Shown piece after piece: positions 44,037 through 51,560 of a stretch of 64,000 nt of DNA. Where the stretch lies: positions 3,410,001 through 3,474,000 of the forward strand of contig NZ_CP126238.1 in the NCBI RefSeq assembly GCF_044792555.1, given 5' to 3'. Within the stretch, counting starts at the first letter, position 1, and every line of letters begins with the position of its first letter. Source of the stretch: Alicycliphilus denitrificans_A (GTDB taxonomy: Bacteria > Pseudomonadota > Gammaproteobacteria > Burkholderiales > Burkholderiaceae_C). Position numbers and translations under genes: made by a program. The notes under the pieces were generated by a model. It did no database searches. It worked only from the letters and a program-made list of their open reading frames with translations, and was not told the DNA's origin.

Positions 44037-45418
44037 GCGCCGGCGCTCTCCTCTTGCGCCCGGCTGCGCGCCAGGCTCACGCTGACGCGCAGCCCCCCCA
44101 GCCCCGGGGCGCTGCCCAGCACCAGCCGCGTGCCATGCATGCGCGCGATGCTGTCGGCAATGGCCAGGCCCAGGCCGCTGCCGGCCACCGGCGTGCCATC
44201 GGCCTGCGCCTGCGGGCCGCGGTGAAAGCGCTGCAGCACGCGCTCGCGCTCCGCGGGGGCGATGCCGGGGCCGCTGTCGTCCACCTGCAGCGTCAGCTGT
44301 CCGGGCGCGGCCTGCAGCGCCACATCCACCTGGCCGCCCCGGGGCGTGTACTTGATGGCGTTGTCCAGCAGGTTGCGCAGCAGTATCGCCAGCGCCTGGG
44401 CATGGCCGGGCACGGTGGCGCGCTGCACATCGGCAGTCAGGGGCGCCAGGCCCAGGTCCAGGCCGTGCTGCCGGGCGGCGGGCGCGGCTTCCAGCACGGC
44501 CTGGCGTGCCAGGTCGGCGAGTGGCACCGGCTCCAGCGGCGCGCCCGATGCGGCCTGCGCCTCCTGGCGCGCCAGGACCAGCAGCTGCTCGACCAGGCGC
44601 GTGGCGCGGTCTATGCCGCCGGCCAGGCGCGCTATGGCCAGCGCACGCGTATCGGCATCAACGGCGCGCTGCAGTCCCTGTATCTGCAGCTTGAGTGCGG
44701 CCAGGGGCGAGCGCAGCTCGTGCGCGGCGTCGGCCACGAAATGCTGCTGCGCCTCGAAGGCCTGCTGCACGCGCGTGAGCAGGGCGTTGAATTCATGCAC
44801 CAGGGGCTGCAGCTCGCTGGGCAGGCCGGTGTCGCTGACGGGCACCAGATCATCGGCCTGGCGCTGCGCCAGCTGGCCGCGCACGCGCTCCACGGGCGCG
44901 AGCAGGCGGCCCACGGACCACCACACGGCCAGCGCCAGCAGCGGCGCCATCAGCGCCAGCGGCAGCAGCGAGCGCAGCGCCAGCGCGCGCGCCATGGCGC
45001 GGCGGGCGGCCATGTCCTGCGCCACCTGGATCACCTGCGAGCGCGTCTGCAGCGAAAACACGCGGTAGGTGATGCCGCGCGCCTGCACCTCGGTGAAGCC
45101 GAGCACCGCCTTCTGGGGCAGGGCCGCGCCCACAGCCGACTCGAAGATGCGCAGGCCCTCGTTGGTCCAGACCTGGACGATGAGCTCGTCGTTCTGGTAC
45201 TCGGGCAGCGCGCTGCCGCTGGCGCGCGCATCGGGCGGCAGGCCGGCGCGCAGCGCAAACGCGGTCTGCTGCATCTGGTAATCGAACAGCGTATCGGCCT
45301 CCTGCAGGGCGCTGCGGTAGGCCAGCATGCCCTGGACAAAGGCGGTGAGGACAATGGCGGTCAGCAAAAACGCCAGCAGCCGCAGGCGCAGCGACGAGGG
45401 GCGGGGCAGCTGGCTCAT
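44033..45418 (-). CDS. Two-component sensor histidine kinase (TctE/QseC-like)
   Basis: 461-residue inner-membrane kinase. One membrane helix at about 12-33, a periplasmic 2CSK_N-type sensor region (about 34-145), a second helix (about 148-170), HAMP-like linker, then the H box HELRSPLAAL with the phospho-His at 233, N box LLRNLLDNAIKYTPRGG, and ATP-lid motifs DDSGPGIAP and GSGLGLAIADSI. The 2CSK_N region links it to tricarboxylate- or metal-sensing TctE-type kinases. The ATG at 45418 overlaps the response-regulator stop by 4 bases. Confidence 0.9.
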   Translation of the reverse strand: MSQLPRPSSLRLRLLAFLLTAIVLTAFVQGMLAYRSALQEADTLFDYQMQQTAFALRAGLPPDARASGSALPEYQNDELIVQVWTNEGLRIFESAVGAALPQKAVLGFTEVQARGITYRVFSLQTRSQVIQVAQDMAARRAMARALALRSLLPLALMAPLLALAVWWSVGRLLAPVERVRGQLAQRQADDLVPVSDTGLPSELQPLVHEFNALLTRVQQAFEAQQHFVADAAHELRSPLAALKLQIQGLQRAVDADTRALAIARLAGGIDRATRLVEQLLVLARQEAQAASGAPLEPVPLADLARQAVLEAAPAARQHGLDLGLAPLTADVQRATVPGHAQALAILLRNLLDNAIKYTPRGGQVDVALQAAPGQLTLQVDDSGPGIAPAERERVLQRFHRGPQAQADGTPVAGSGLGLAIADSIARMHGTRLVLGSAPGLGGLRVSVSLARSRAQEESAGA

Positions 45419-46071
45419 TTGGGCACCATATAGCCCAGGCCGCGCACGTTGAGCAGGAGCTGCGCGCCAAGCTTCTTGCGCAGGCCGTGGATGTAGACCT
45501 CGACGGCATTGCTGCTGACCTCGTCGCCCCAGCCGTAGAGCTTGTCTTCGAGTTGCTGGCGCGACAGCACCATGCCGGGGCGCGCCAGCAGGGGTTCGAG
45601 TACCGCCCATTCGCGCGCCGACAGCACCACCGGCCGCCCCTGCACCATGGCCTCGCGGGTGCTCGGGTTGAGCGTGACGCCCTTGTGTTCATACACGGGC
45701 TCGGCCCGGCCGCTGGCGCGGCGCAGCAGTGCGCGTATGCGCGCCAGCAATTCGTCCAGGTCATAGGGCTTGAGCACATAGTCGTCTGCGCCCGCATCCA
45801 GCCCCTCGACGCGCTGGGCCACGCCATCGCGCGCCGTGGCGATCAGGACCGGGGTGCGGTCCTTGCGCGCGCGCAGGGCGCGCAGCACCGCCAGGCCATC
45901 GCGGCGCGGCAGGCCCAGGTCCAGCAGCACCAGGTCGTAGCGCTGGGTGGCCAGGGCAGTGTCGGCCATGTCACCATCGGTGGCCCAGTCGACGGCGTAA
46001 TGCTCGGCGCGAAGCAGGTCACGCACGGCCTCGCCGATCATGGGGTCGTCTTCTACCAGTAGCAGGCGCAT
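45415..46071 (-). CDS. OmpR/PhoB-family response regulator (TctD/QseB-like)
   Basis: 218-residue regulator. The receiver has the acidic pair in VEDDP (residues 7-10), phospho-acceptor D51 in LLDLGLPRRDG, and K101 in VLKPYD. The winged-helix output domain spans about 124-218 (REWAVLEPLLARPGMVLSRQQLED, then VYIHGLRKKLG). ATG at 46071 opens the receiver correctly. First gene of regulator-kinase-cls. It is divergent from the photoreceptor gene across 346 bases; no palindromic operator was found on its own side. Confidence 0.92.
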   Translation of the reverse strand: MRLLLVEDDPMIGEAVRDLLRAEHYAVDWATDGDMADTALATQRYDLVLLDLGLPRRDGLAVLRALRARKDRTPVLIATARDGVAQRVEGLDAGADDYVLKPYDLDELLARIRALLRRASGRAEPVYEHKGVTLNPSTREAMVQGRPVVLSAREWAVLEPLLARPGMVLSRQQLEDKLYGWGDEVSSNAVEVYIHGLRKKLGAQLLLNVRGLGYMVPK

Positions 46072-46363
46072 GGGCGGATTCCGTAACGTGACCGTGTCAT
46101 AGGGCAAGTGGCTCGCTTGCGCAGCCGCGGCGGGCACGGTGCCGTTGGTTCCGCCGGCCACACGGCGCAGGCGCGCATGGCGGTGACATCCTCGAAGAAC
46201 GCTGCTTGCACCGGTCCACCCGTTCACTCGCACTCCTGGCCCCTCGCAACAAGAGTTCAGATGAAGCCATCGTGCCATGTTTGTCTTCATGACACCGCAG
46301 GGTCGAAATGGTTCATCCCTTCACGCGGCGGGCAGCCGCTGCGAAGAATTTATCGTCACATCA

Positions 46364-46417
46364 TAGACAAAACCATTTTTGTCTTGGACAATTAATGCCG
46401 AACGGCAAAATTTGTCC
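46364..46417 (+). promoter_or_regulatory. Promoter and GACAA/TTGTC operators of the B12-photoreceptor gene
   Basis: TAGACA (46364-46369), 17 bases and GACAAT (46387-46392) form a sigma-70-like promoter. Over it lie two palindromes, AGACAAAA-CCAT-TTTTGTCT (46365-46384) and TTGTC-TTG-GACAA (46379-46391), plus a single TTTGTCC (46411-46417) directly before the ATG. The same half-site recurs as a perfect palindrome inside the gene. This suits repression by the gene product. The rest of the 46072-46417 gap shows no gene. Confidence 0.6.
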
Positions 46418-47392
46418 ATGAAGTCCATGCGCTCCACCCCACTCCAGACACCGCCCTTGGGCGGTGACCCGGACTTGTCGATAGCCGCCGTGGAGCGCGA
46501 AACCGGCCTGGCCAAGGACACCCTGCGGGTCTGGGAAAGGCGCTACGGCTTTCCCCAGCCCCTGCGCGATGCCGTGGGTGACCGACTCTACCCGCCCGAG
46601 CAGGTGCAGCAGCTCAAGCTCATCCGCCGCCTGCTGGATGCGGGGCTGCGCCCGGGCAAGGTGGTGGGCCTGGACCCCAGCGCCCTGCAGGCCCTGCTGG
46701 CCCGGAAAGGCTCTGCGTCGCCCTCAATTTTGTCCAGGACAAATATCCACACGGCCTCACCCCCCGCGGTGCTCGGCCCGCTGCTCGACGCCATCGGCGC
46801 GCACGATCCGCAGGCGCTGCGCCATGCGCTCAGCCATGCCCAGCTACGCATGGGGCTGGCGCCCTTTGTCACCGAGCTGGTGGCGCCCCTGGCCACGGCC
46901 GCGGGCGAGGCCTGGGCGCAGGGGCGCTTCGAGGTGTTCGAGGAGCACCTGTTCACGGAGGTCATCACCGGCGTGCTGCGCCACGCCATCGCCTCGTTGG
47001 CGCCGTTGCCGGCGCCGCAGCGGCCCAAGGTGCTGCTGACCACCCTGCCCCAGGAGCTGCACGGCCTGGGGCTGCTGATGGTCGAGGCGTTGTTGGTGCT
47101 GGAGGGCTGCACCTGTGTCTCGCTCGGCACGCAGACGCCGGTGGGCGATGTGGTGCAGGCCGCCCAGGCCCACCGCGCCGACGTGGTGGCACTGAGCTTC
47201 AGCAATGTGCATAGCGGCGCACTGGTGCATGCCAGCCTGCGCGAGTTGCGCGGCCAGCTGCCGCCCGCCACCGCGTTGTGGGTCGGGGGGGCATGTGCGG
47301 CGCTGTACCAAAAACCGTTGGATGGCGTCACGGCGCTTGCGCAGCTGTCGGGGCTGCAGCCCCTGGTGGCGCAGTGGCGCCATCTCCACTGA
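46418..47392 (+). CDS. litR: MerR-family B12-dependent light-sensing regulator (LitR/CarH type)
   Basis: 324-residue regulator. MerR HTH at about 20-50 (LSIAAVERETGLAKDTLRVWERRYGFP), a helical-bundle domain (about 115-200) and a cobalamin-binding fold (about 203-320). The light-sensor motif W-x9-EH is complete (W166, E176, H177), and E213-L-H215-G-L-G218 is the ExHxxG motif whose His is the lower cobalt ligand. In Thermus CarH the Trp is followed by the His that forms the post-light bis-His adduct; here it is Ala167. In the dark such proteins with adenosylcobalamin repress light-induced genes, and light releases them. It heads a set of photolyase, lipocalin and related genes, the usual targets. 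Confidence 0.85.
   Translation: MKSMRSTPLQTPPLGGDPDLSIAAVERETGLAKDTLRVWERRYGFPQPLRDAVGDRLYPPEQVQQLKLIRRLLDAGLRPGKVVGLDPSALQALLARKGSASPSILSRTNIHTASPPAVLGPLLDAIGAHDPQALRHALSHAQLRMGLAPFVTELVAPLATAAGEAWAQGRFEVFEEHLFTEVITGVLRHAIASLAPLPAPQRPKVLLTTLPQELHGLGLLMVEALLVLEGCTCVSLGTQTPVGDVVQAAQAHRADVVALSFSNVHSGALVHASLRELRGQLPPATALWVGGACAALYQKPLDGVTALAQLSGLQPLVAQWRHLH
46729..46743. promoter_or_regulatory. Perfect GACAA-type palindrome inside the photoreceptor gene
   Basis: TTTGTCC-A-GGACAAA, 7-base arms with a one-base centre, within the linker between the HTH and sensor domains. It has the same half-site as the promoter palindromes and may be an internal operator or roadblock. Confidence 0.45.
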
Positions 47393-47419
47393 ACCCGTGC
47401 ACTGCTGAAAGACCCTGTT

Positions 47420-48010
47420 ATGCCCACGTTCGCGCTTGCCTTGGTCCGTGCATCGTGCCGTCCGTTGCGTCCGCTGCTGCTGGTGCTGTGTATGGCGGGC
47501 GTCGCCGTGCTCGCAGGCTGCTCCAGCACCCGCCCGCCTGCGGGGGTGGAGGCTGTCACGCCGTTTGACCTGGCGCGCTACCAGGGCCGCTGGTATGAGC
47601 TGGCACGGCTGGACCATGCCTTCGAGCGCGGCATGACGGATGTGTCGGCGACCTACACCGCGCAGCCCGACGGCAGCGTGCGCGTGGTCAATCGCGGTTT
47701 CGCCCCGGCAGCGGGCCTGTGGCGCGAGGCCGTGGGCAAGGCCTGGTTTACCGGCGCACCCACCACCGGCTCACTCAAGGTCTCGTTCTTCGGGCCGTTC
47801 TACGGCGGCTACCACGTCGCCGCGCTGGACCCCGACTACCGCTGGGCCCTGGTGCTCGGGCCCGATACCGGCTACTGCTGGATCCTGGCGCGCGACAAGC
47901 AGCTCGATGCCGCGCAGCGCACGGCCATCGTGGCCCGCGCACATGCCCTGGGCGTCGACACCTCGGCACTCATCTGGGTGTCGCACACCCGGCAGGACCC
48001 CGCGTTCTGA
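47420..48010 (+). CDS. blc: Lipocalin family lipoprotein (Blc-like)
   Basis: 196-residue outer-membrane lipocalin. The leader ends in a lipobox VLAGC with the lipidated Cys at 34. The lipocalin signature GRWYELARLDHAFERG lies at about residues 57-72, and YRWALVLGPDTGYCWILARD (about 139-158) is the second conserved region. Bacterial lipocalins bind fatty acids or lysophospholipids during membrane stress. Lies 27 bases after the photoreceptor gene and 23 before the photolyase gene, as in other LitR-type sets. Confidence 0.9.
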   Translation: MPTFALALVRASCRPLRPLLLVLCMAGVAVLAGCSSTRPPAGVEAVTPFDLARYQGRWYELARLDHAFERGMTDVSATYTAQPDGSVRVVNRGFAPAAGLWREAVGKAWFTGAPTTGSLKVSFFGPFYGGYHVAALDPDYRWALVLGPDTGYCWILARDKQLDAAQRTAIVARAHALGVDTSALIWVSHTRQDPAF

Positions 48011-48033
48011 AGCGGCACCGGAGGCACTGCGCC

Positions 48034-49581
48034 ATGGACTACACCGTCGTCTGGTTCAAGCGCGACCTGCGGGTGCACGACCATGCGCCCCTGGTGCACG
48101 CGGCCCGGCGCGGCCCGCTGCTGTGCCTGTACGTGGTGGAGCCAAGCCTCTGGGCGCAGCCCGACTGTGCGCTGCAGCACTACCGCTTCCTGCAGGAAAG
48201 CCTGCGCGACCTGGCTGGGCAGTTGCGCGCCTGCGGTGCCCCGCTGCACCTCGCCGTGGGCGAGCTGCCCGATGTGCTGGCCAGGCTGCATGCGCTGCAA
48301 CCCTTTGCACGACTGGTGTCGCACGAGGAAACCGGCAACGGCCACACCTACGCCCGCGACCGCGCCGTGGCCCGCTGGTGCCGCCAGCAGGGCATTGCCT
48401 GGCAGGAATGGCCCCAGCACGGCGTGGTGCGCCGCCTGCCCTCGCGCGACCGCTGGCATGCCTGGTGGCGGGCGCATATGCAGGCCGCCTGCCTGCCGGC
48501 ACCGGCGCCGGGCAGCCTGCGCCCCATGCCCCTGCCCTGGCGGGATTGGCGAGATGCCTGGCCCGCGGCCCAGGCACTGGGGCTGGACGCGCATGACCCG
48601 CCCCAGCGCCAGCGCGGCGGGCGCACCCTGGGCTGGCAGCTGCTACAGGACTTCCTGCTTGCCCGCAGCGGGGGCTACCGGGGCGGCATCTCCTCGCCGC
48701 TCACGGCGACCACGGCCTGTTCGCGCCTCTCGCCCTACCTGGCCCTGGGGTGCCTGGGCATGCGTGAGGTGGTGCAGGCCACGCGGCAACGCCAGGAGCA
48801 GCTGCGGGGCGCCGACCACGCCATGGCATCGCGCCAGCGCCAGGGCCTGGCCGCGTTCATGAGCCGCCTGCACTGGCACTGCCATTTCATCCAGAAGCTC
48901 GAATCCGAGCCCGCGCTGGAGTTCCACAACCTGCACCGCGGCTACGACGGCCTGCGCGAGGACGACTGGAACGCCGCACACTTCGCTGCCCTGCAGGCGG
49001 GCCGCACCGGCTGGCCCATGGTCGATGCCTGTGTGGCCATGCTGCGCGAGACCGGGTGGCTCAACTTCCGCATGCGCGCCATGCTGGTCTCGGTGGCCTG
49101 CTATCCGCTGTGGCTGCATTGGCGCCCGGTGGGGCTGTGGCTGGCGCGGCAGTTTCTGGACTATGAGCCCGGCATCCACTGGAGCCAGATGCAGATGCAG
49201 GCCGGCACCACCGGCATCAACGCCGCGCGCGTCTACAACGCCGTCAAGCAGGCCCAGGACCATGACCCGCAGGGCCTGTTCGTGCGCCGCTGGCTGCCCG
49301 CGTTGCAGCGCGTGCCCGATGCCTGGATCTTCGAGCCCTGGCGCATGCCGGCGGCCGTGCAGCAGCGCTGCGCGGTGCATGTGGGCCGGGATATCCCGGC
49401 CCCTCTCGTGGACCTGACCGACTCCACGCGCACCGCCAAGACCCGGGTATATGCCCTGCGCGCCCGGCCCGAGGTGCTGGCCGCCAAGGCCGCCATCGTC
49501 GCGCAGCACGGTTCGCGCCTGCGCCGCGGCCCGCCCCGCGCGCCGCAGCACCCTCCGGTGCAGCAATCGCTGGACTGGTGA
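48034..49581 (+). CDS. phr: Photolyase/cryptochrome family flavoprotein
   Basis: 515-residue protein with an N-terminal photolyase domain (VVWFKRDLRVHDHAPL, residues 5-20) and a C-terminal FAD-binding domain (about 220-480). It contains SSPLTATTACSRLSPYLALGCLGMREV (about 220), GRTGWPMVDACVAMLRETGWLNFRMRAML (about 322-350) and GLFVRRWLPAL. The FAD-site segment HWSQMQMQAGTTGINAARVYN departs from the WQWxASTG-type motif of classic CPD photolyases, so it belongs to a divergent clade and repair of cyclobutane dimers is not assured. ATG at 48034 gives the standard start. Its neighbours are a light-sensing regulator and a decayed second family member. Confidence 0.88.
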   Translation: MDYTVVWFKRDLRVHDHAPLVHAARRGPLLCLYVVEPSLWAQPDCALQHYRFLQESLRDLAGQLRACGAPLHLAVGELPDVLARLHALQPFARLVSHEETGNGHTYARDRAVARWCRQQGIAWQEWPQHGVVRRLPSRDRWHAWWRAHMQAACLPAPAPGSLRPMPLPWRDWRDAWPAAQALGLDAHDPPQRQRGGRTLGWQLLQDFLLARSGGYRGGISSPLTATTACSRLSPYLALGCLGMREVVQATRQRQEQLRGADHAMASRQRQGLAAFMSRLHWHCHFIQKLESEPALEFHNLHRGYDGLREDDWNAAHFAALQAGRTGWPMVDACVAMLRETGWLNFRMRAMLVSVACYPLWLHWRPVGLWLARQFLDYEPGIHWSQMQMQAGTTGINAARVYNAVKQAQDHDPQGLFVRRWLPALQRVPDAWIFEPWRMPAAVQQRCAVHVGRDIPAPLVDLTDSTRTAKTRVYALRARPEVLAAKAAIVAQHGSRLRRGPPRAPQHPPVQQSLDW

Positions 49582-49717
49582 ACCCATCCCAGGCAGCGGC
49601 ACATCTTCCCCCCCCAGCGCAAGGAGGCAGCACGACGAGGACACACGACACCCCGCATCCGGTCGGCGTGCCTTGGGGCGCGCCAACGCTCTGATTTCAT
49701 CCAGCAGGAGACGAAAC

Positions 49718-50221
49718 ATGTTGAACTGGCTCAAGAAGGTTTTAATGCTGTCGCTGGTGGCCTTGGTGGCGGCTTGCGGCGGGGGCGATGACGATGGCCC
49801 CGGCAACATCGTGCAGGTGGCCAAGGGCGACGCCCGCCTGGGCATTCTGGTGGAGGCGGTCACCGCCGCGCAGCTCGCCGACACCCTGTCCGGCCCCGGC
49901 CCGTACACCGTGTTCGCGCCCACCAACGACGCCTTCGCGGCGCTGCTGGCCGAGCTAGGCGTGACCAAGGAGCAGCTGCTGGCCAACAAGCCGCTGCTGA
50001 CCCAGGTGCTGACCTACCACGTGGTCCCCGGCCTCGTGCTCAAGGCCGAGGTACCGGTGAACACCCCCATCAAGACCGTGCAGGGCGGCAGCTTCACGGT
50101 GACGCCTGCGCTCACGATCACCGACCAACGGGCGCGCTCGGCGGGCATCGTCGCCACCGACGTGTTCGCCAGCAATGGCGTGGTGCACGTGATCGACAAG
50201 GTGATCCTGCCCGCTCCATGA
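49718..50221 (+). CDS. Fasciclin (FAS1) domain lipoprotein
   Basis: 167-residue lipoprotein with leader LMLSLVALVAAC (lipidated Cys about residue 20) followed by a flexible GGGDDDGPG linker. One FAS1 domain fills about 33-167, with the family motifs GPYTVFAPTNDAFAAL (about 61-76) and the C-terminal TDVFASNGVVHVIDKVILP. FAS1 domains mediate adhesion or protein contacts. FAS1 genes recur in light-induced sets of proteobacteria. AGGAG lies 7 bases before the ATG. A 136-base gap separates it from phr; no operator palindrome is seen there. Confidence 0.88.
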   Translation: MLNWLKKVLMLSLVALVAACGGGDDDGPGNIVQVAKGDARLGILVEAVTAAQLADTLSGPGPYTVFAPTNDAFAALLAELGVTKEQLLANKPLLTQVLTYHVVPGLVLKAEVPVNTPIKTVQGGSFTVTPALTITDQRARSAGIVATDVFASNGVVHVIDKVILPAP

Positions 50222-50277
50222 GCGGCCCTGCGGCGCACGGCCAACGCGCCGTGTGCCGCGCCCCGAGACACTGAGCC

Positions 50278-50445
50278 ATGCGCGCCCGCCGAAAGAACGA
50301 ACTGCCCGTGAAAGTCTGCGCCTGCTGCCAGCGCCCCATGGTGTGGCGCAGGCGCTGGGCCCGCGTCTGGGACACGATCCAATACTGTTCCGAGCGCTGC
50401 CGCCGCAATCGCCCTGCGGCACCATCCCCCGGGCACATGCCATGA
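50278..50445 (+). CDS. DUF2256 zinc-ribbon-like small protein
   Basis: 55-residue protein with two Cys pairs, CACC (about residues 14-17) and CSERC (about 37-41), around a WRRRWARVWD core, the DUF2256 pattern and a likely zinc site. Function unknown. The family is regularly found directly before cryptochrome-DASH or photolyase genes. Its stop overlaps the start of the chimeric cryptochrome/SDR frame by 4 bases (ATGA at 50442-50445), which preserves the ancestral coupling even though the next gene is broken. Confidence 0.85.
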   Translation: MRARRKNELPVKVCACCQRPMVWRRRWARVWDTIQYCSERCRRNRPAAPSPGHMP

Positions 50446-51512
50446 GACACCCTGTGTCAACCCCCCGCTGTTTTGAGCAAGGTTTGATAGGCGCCATGGC
50501 GAGCCGGATCGTAGGGCGTGCGCTCAGTCCAGGCACGCCAGGCACGCGCCACCTGCTGCCCGTGGTCTGCCTGCCCGATGTCCAGGCCACCAGCCCCTGG
50601 GGCTTTGCACGCATCGGCCGGCACCGCCATGCCTGGCTCGCAAATGCCATTCAAAACCTGCTCCAGGCCTTTCCAGTACTGCGCAGACAGCTATTGATTT
50701 TGCGAGCACCTGACACCCAGACCCTGCCGGCGCTGGCGCGTGCCGTGGGCGCCAGCACCGTCGTCTGCGAGGAGATCGCGGCACCCGAGGAACAGGCCGA
50801 AGTCGCCGCCCTGCGCGCCGCAGGCCTGCAGGTGCGGACCGTGTGGCACAGCTGCCTGCTGCATCCCGACCAGTTGCCCTGGTCGGTGCAGCAGTTGCCT
50901 GGCTTGTTCACCCCCTTTCGCCAAGCCGTTGAGGCAATGGGGCTGCAACCCCCAGCGCCCCTGCCACCGCCCGCCGAATTGCCCGCCTGGCCACCCGGTG
51001 TGCCCGAACCATCTCCGGACGACCAGGCCCAGGCCTTGGCCGCTTTGGCCGCTTTGGCCGCTTTGGCCGAGGGGCCTGCTGCGGCCGATGCGCGCAGCGC
51101 CTTCCCCTACCTGCAAGCCGGACTGCAAGGCGGTGAAGCGGCGGCGCTGGCCCACCGCACGCACTACCTGGCACGCGGCGAGCGCAGCCTGTGCGCCGTG
51201 CTCTCGGCCAAGGTGGGCAGCATCGGTGACAACCGCCTGGGCGGCTGGTACGGCTACCGCGCCTCCAAGGCGGCGCTGAACATGCTGCTGAAAACCGCGG
51301 CCATCGAGATCGCCCGCACCCACCCGCAGGCCGTGCTGGCCGCGCTGCACCCGGGCACGGTGGACTCGGCCCTGTCGGCGCCGTTTCGCGGCGCGCAGAT
51401 CGGCCGGCCCGCCGCCGATGCGGCGCGCGACCTGCTGGCCGTGCTCGATGGCCTGCAACCCGAGGACAGCGGCGGCTTCTGGGCCTACGATGGCCAGCGC
51501 CTGCCCTGGTGA
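50442..51512 (+). CDS. Chimeric frame: cryptochrome-DASH N-terminal fragment fused to SDR C-terminal half (probably non-functional)
   Basis: 356 codons. Residues about 36-165 match the N-terminal domain of DASH cryptochromes: HLLPVVCLPD, SPWGFARIGRHRHAWLANAI and LPGLFTPFRQAVEA. Residues about 221-245 (FPYL, GGEAAAL, YLARG) match the start of the FAD domain. From about residue 250 the text is the second half of a C-factor-type short-chain dehydrogenase: SAKVGSIGDNRLGGW, catalytic YRASK (Y272, K276), LHPGTVDSALS and the LPW end. The entire FAD-binding core and the SDR Rossmann half are missing, so neither activity is expected. The usual first strand (WFRNDLRLHD) is also missing, replaced by unrelated sequence. 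A deletion fused two adjacent genes in frame. Confidence 0.8.
   Translation: MRHPVSTPRCFEQGLIGAMASRIVGRALSPGTPGTRHLLPVVCLPDVQATSPWGFARIGRHRHAWLANAIQNLLQAFPVLRRQLLILRAPDTQTLPALARAVGASTVVCEEIAAPEEQAEVAALRAAGLQVRTVWHSCLLHPDQLPWSVQQLPGLFTPFRQAVEAMGLQPPAPLPPPAELPAWPPGVPEPSPDDQAQALAALAALAALAEGPAAADARSAFPYLQAGLQGGEAAALAHRTHYLARGERSLCAVLSAKVGSIGDNRLGGWYGYRASKAALNMLLKTAAIEIARTHPQAVLAALHPGTVDSALSAPFRGAQIGRPAADAARDLLAVLDGLQPEDSGGFWAYDGQRLPW
51033..51068 (+). repeat. Four tandem 9-base units in the chimeric gene
   Basis: GCCTTGGCC once and GCTTTGGCC three times (51033-51068), read as Leu-Ala-Ala repeats. It lies in the linker between the cryptochrome pieces and could vary in number by slippage without breaking the frame. 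Confidence 0.8.
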
Positions 51513-51560
51513 GCCCGCCCCTGCCAGCCCGTCCCCCGCATTCATCCCAGGAGAAACCAC

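Noticed and set aside
50677..50707. Right half of the dispersed repeat inside the chimeric cryptochrome/SDR gene
   Set aside because: ACAGCTATTGATTTTG matches other copies but the stem is absent and the region is coding; could be chance.
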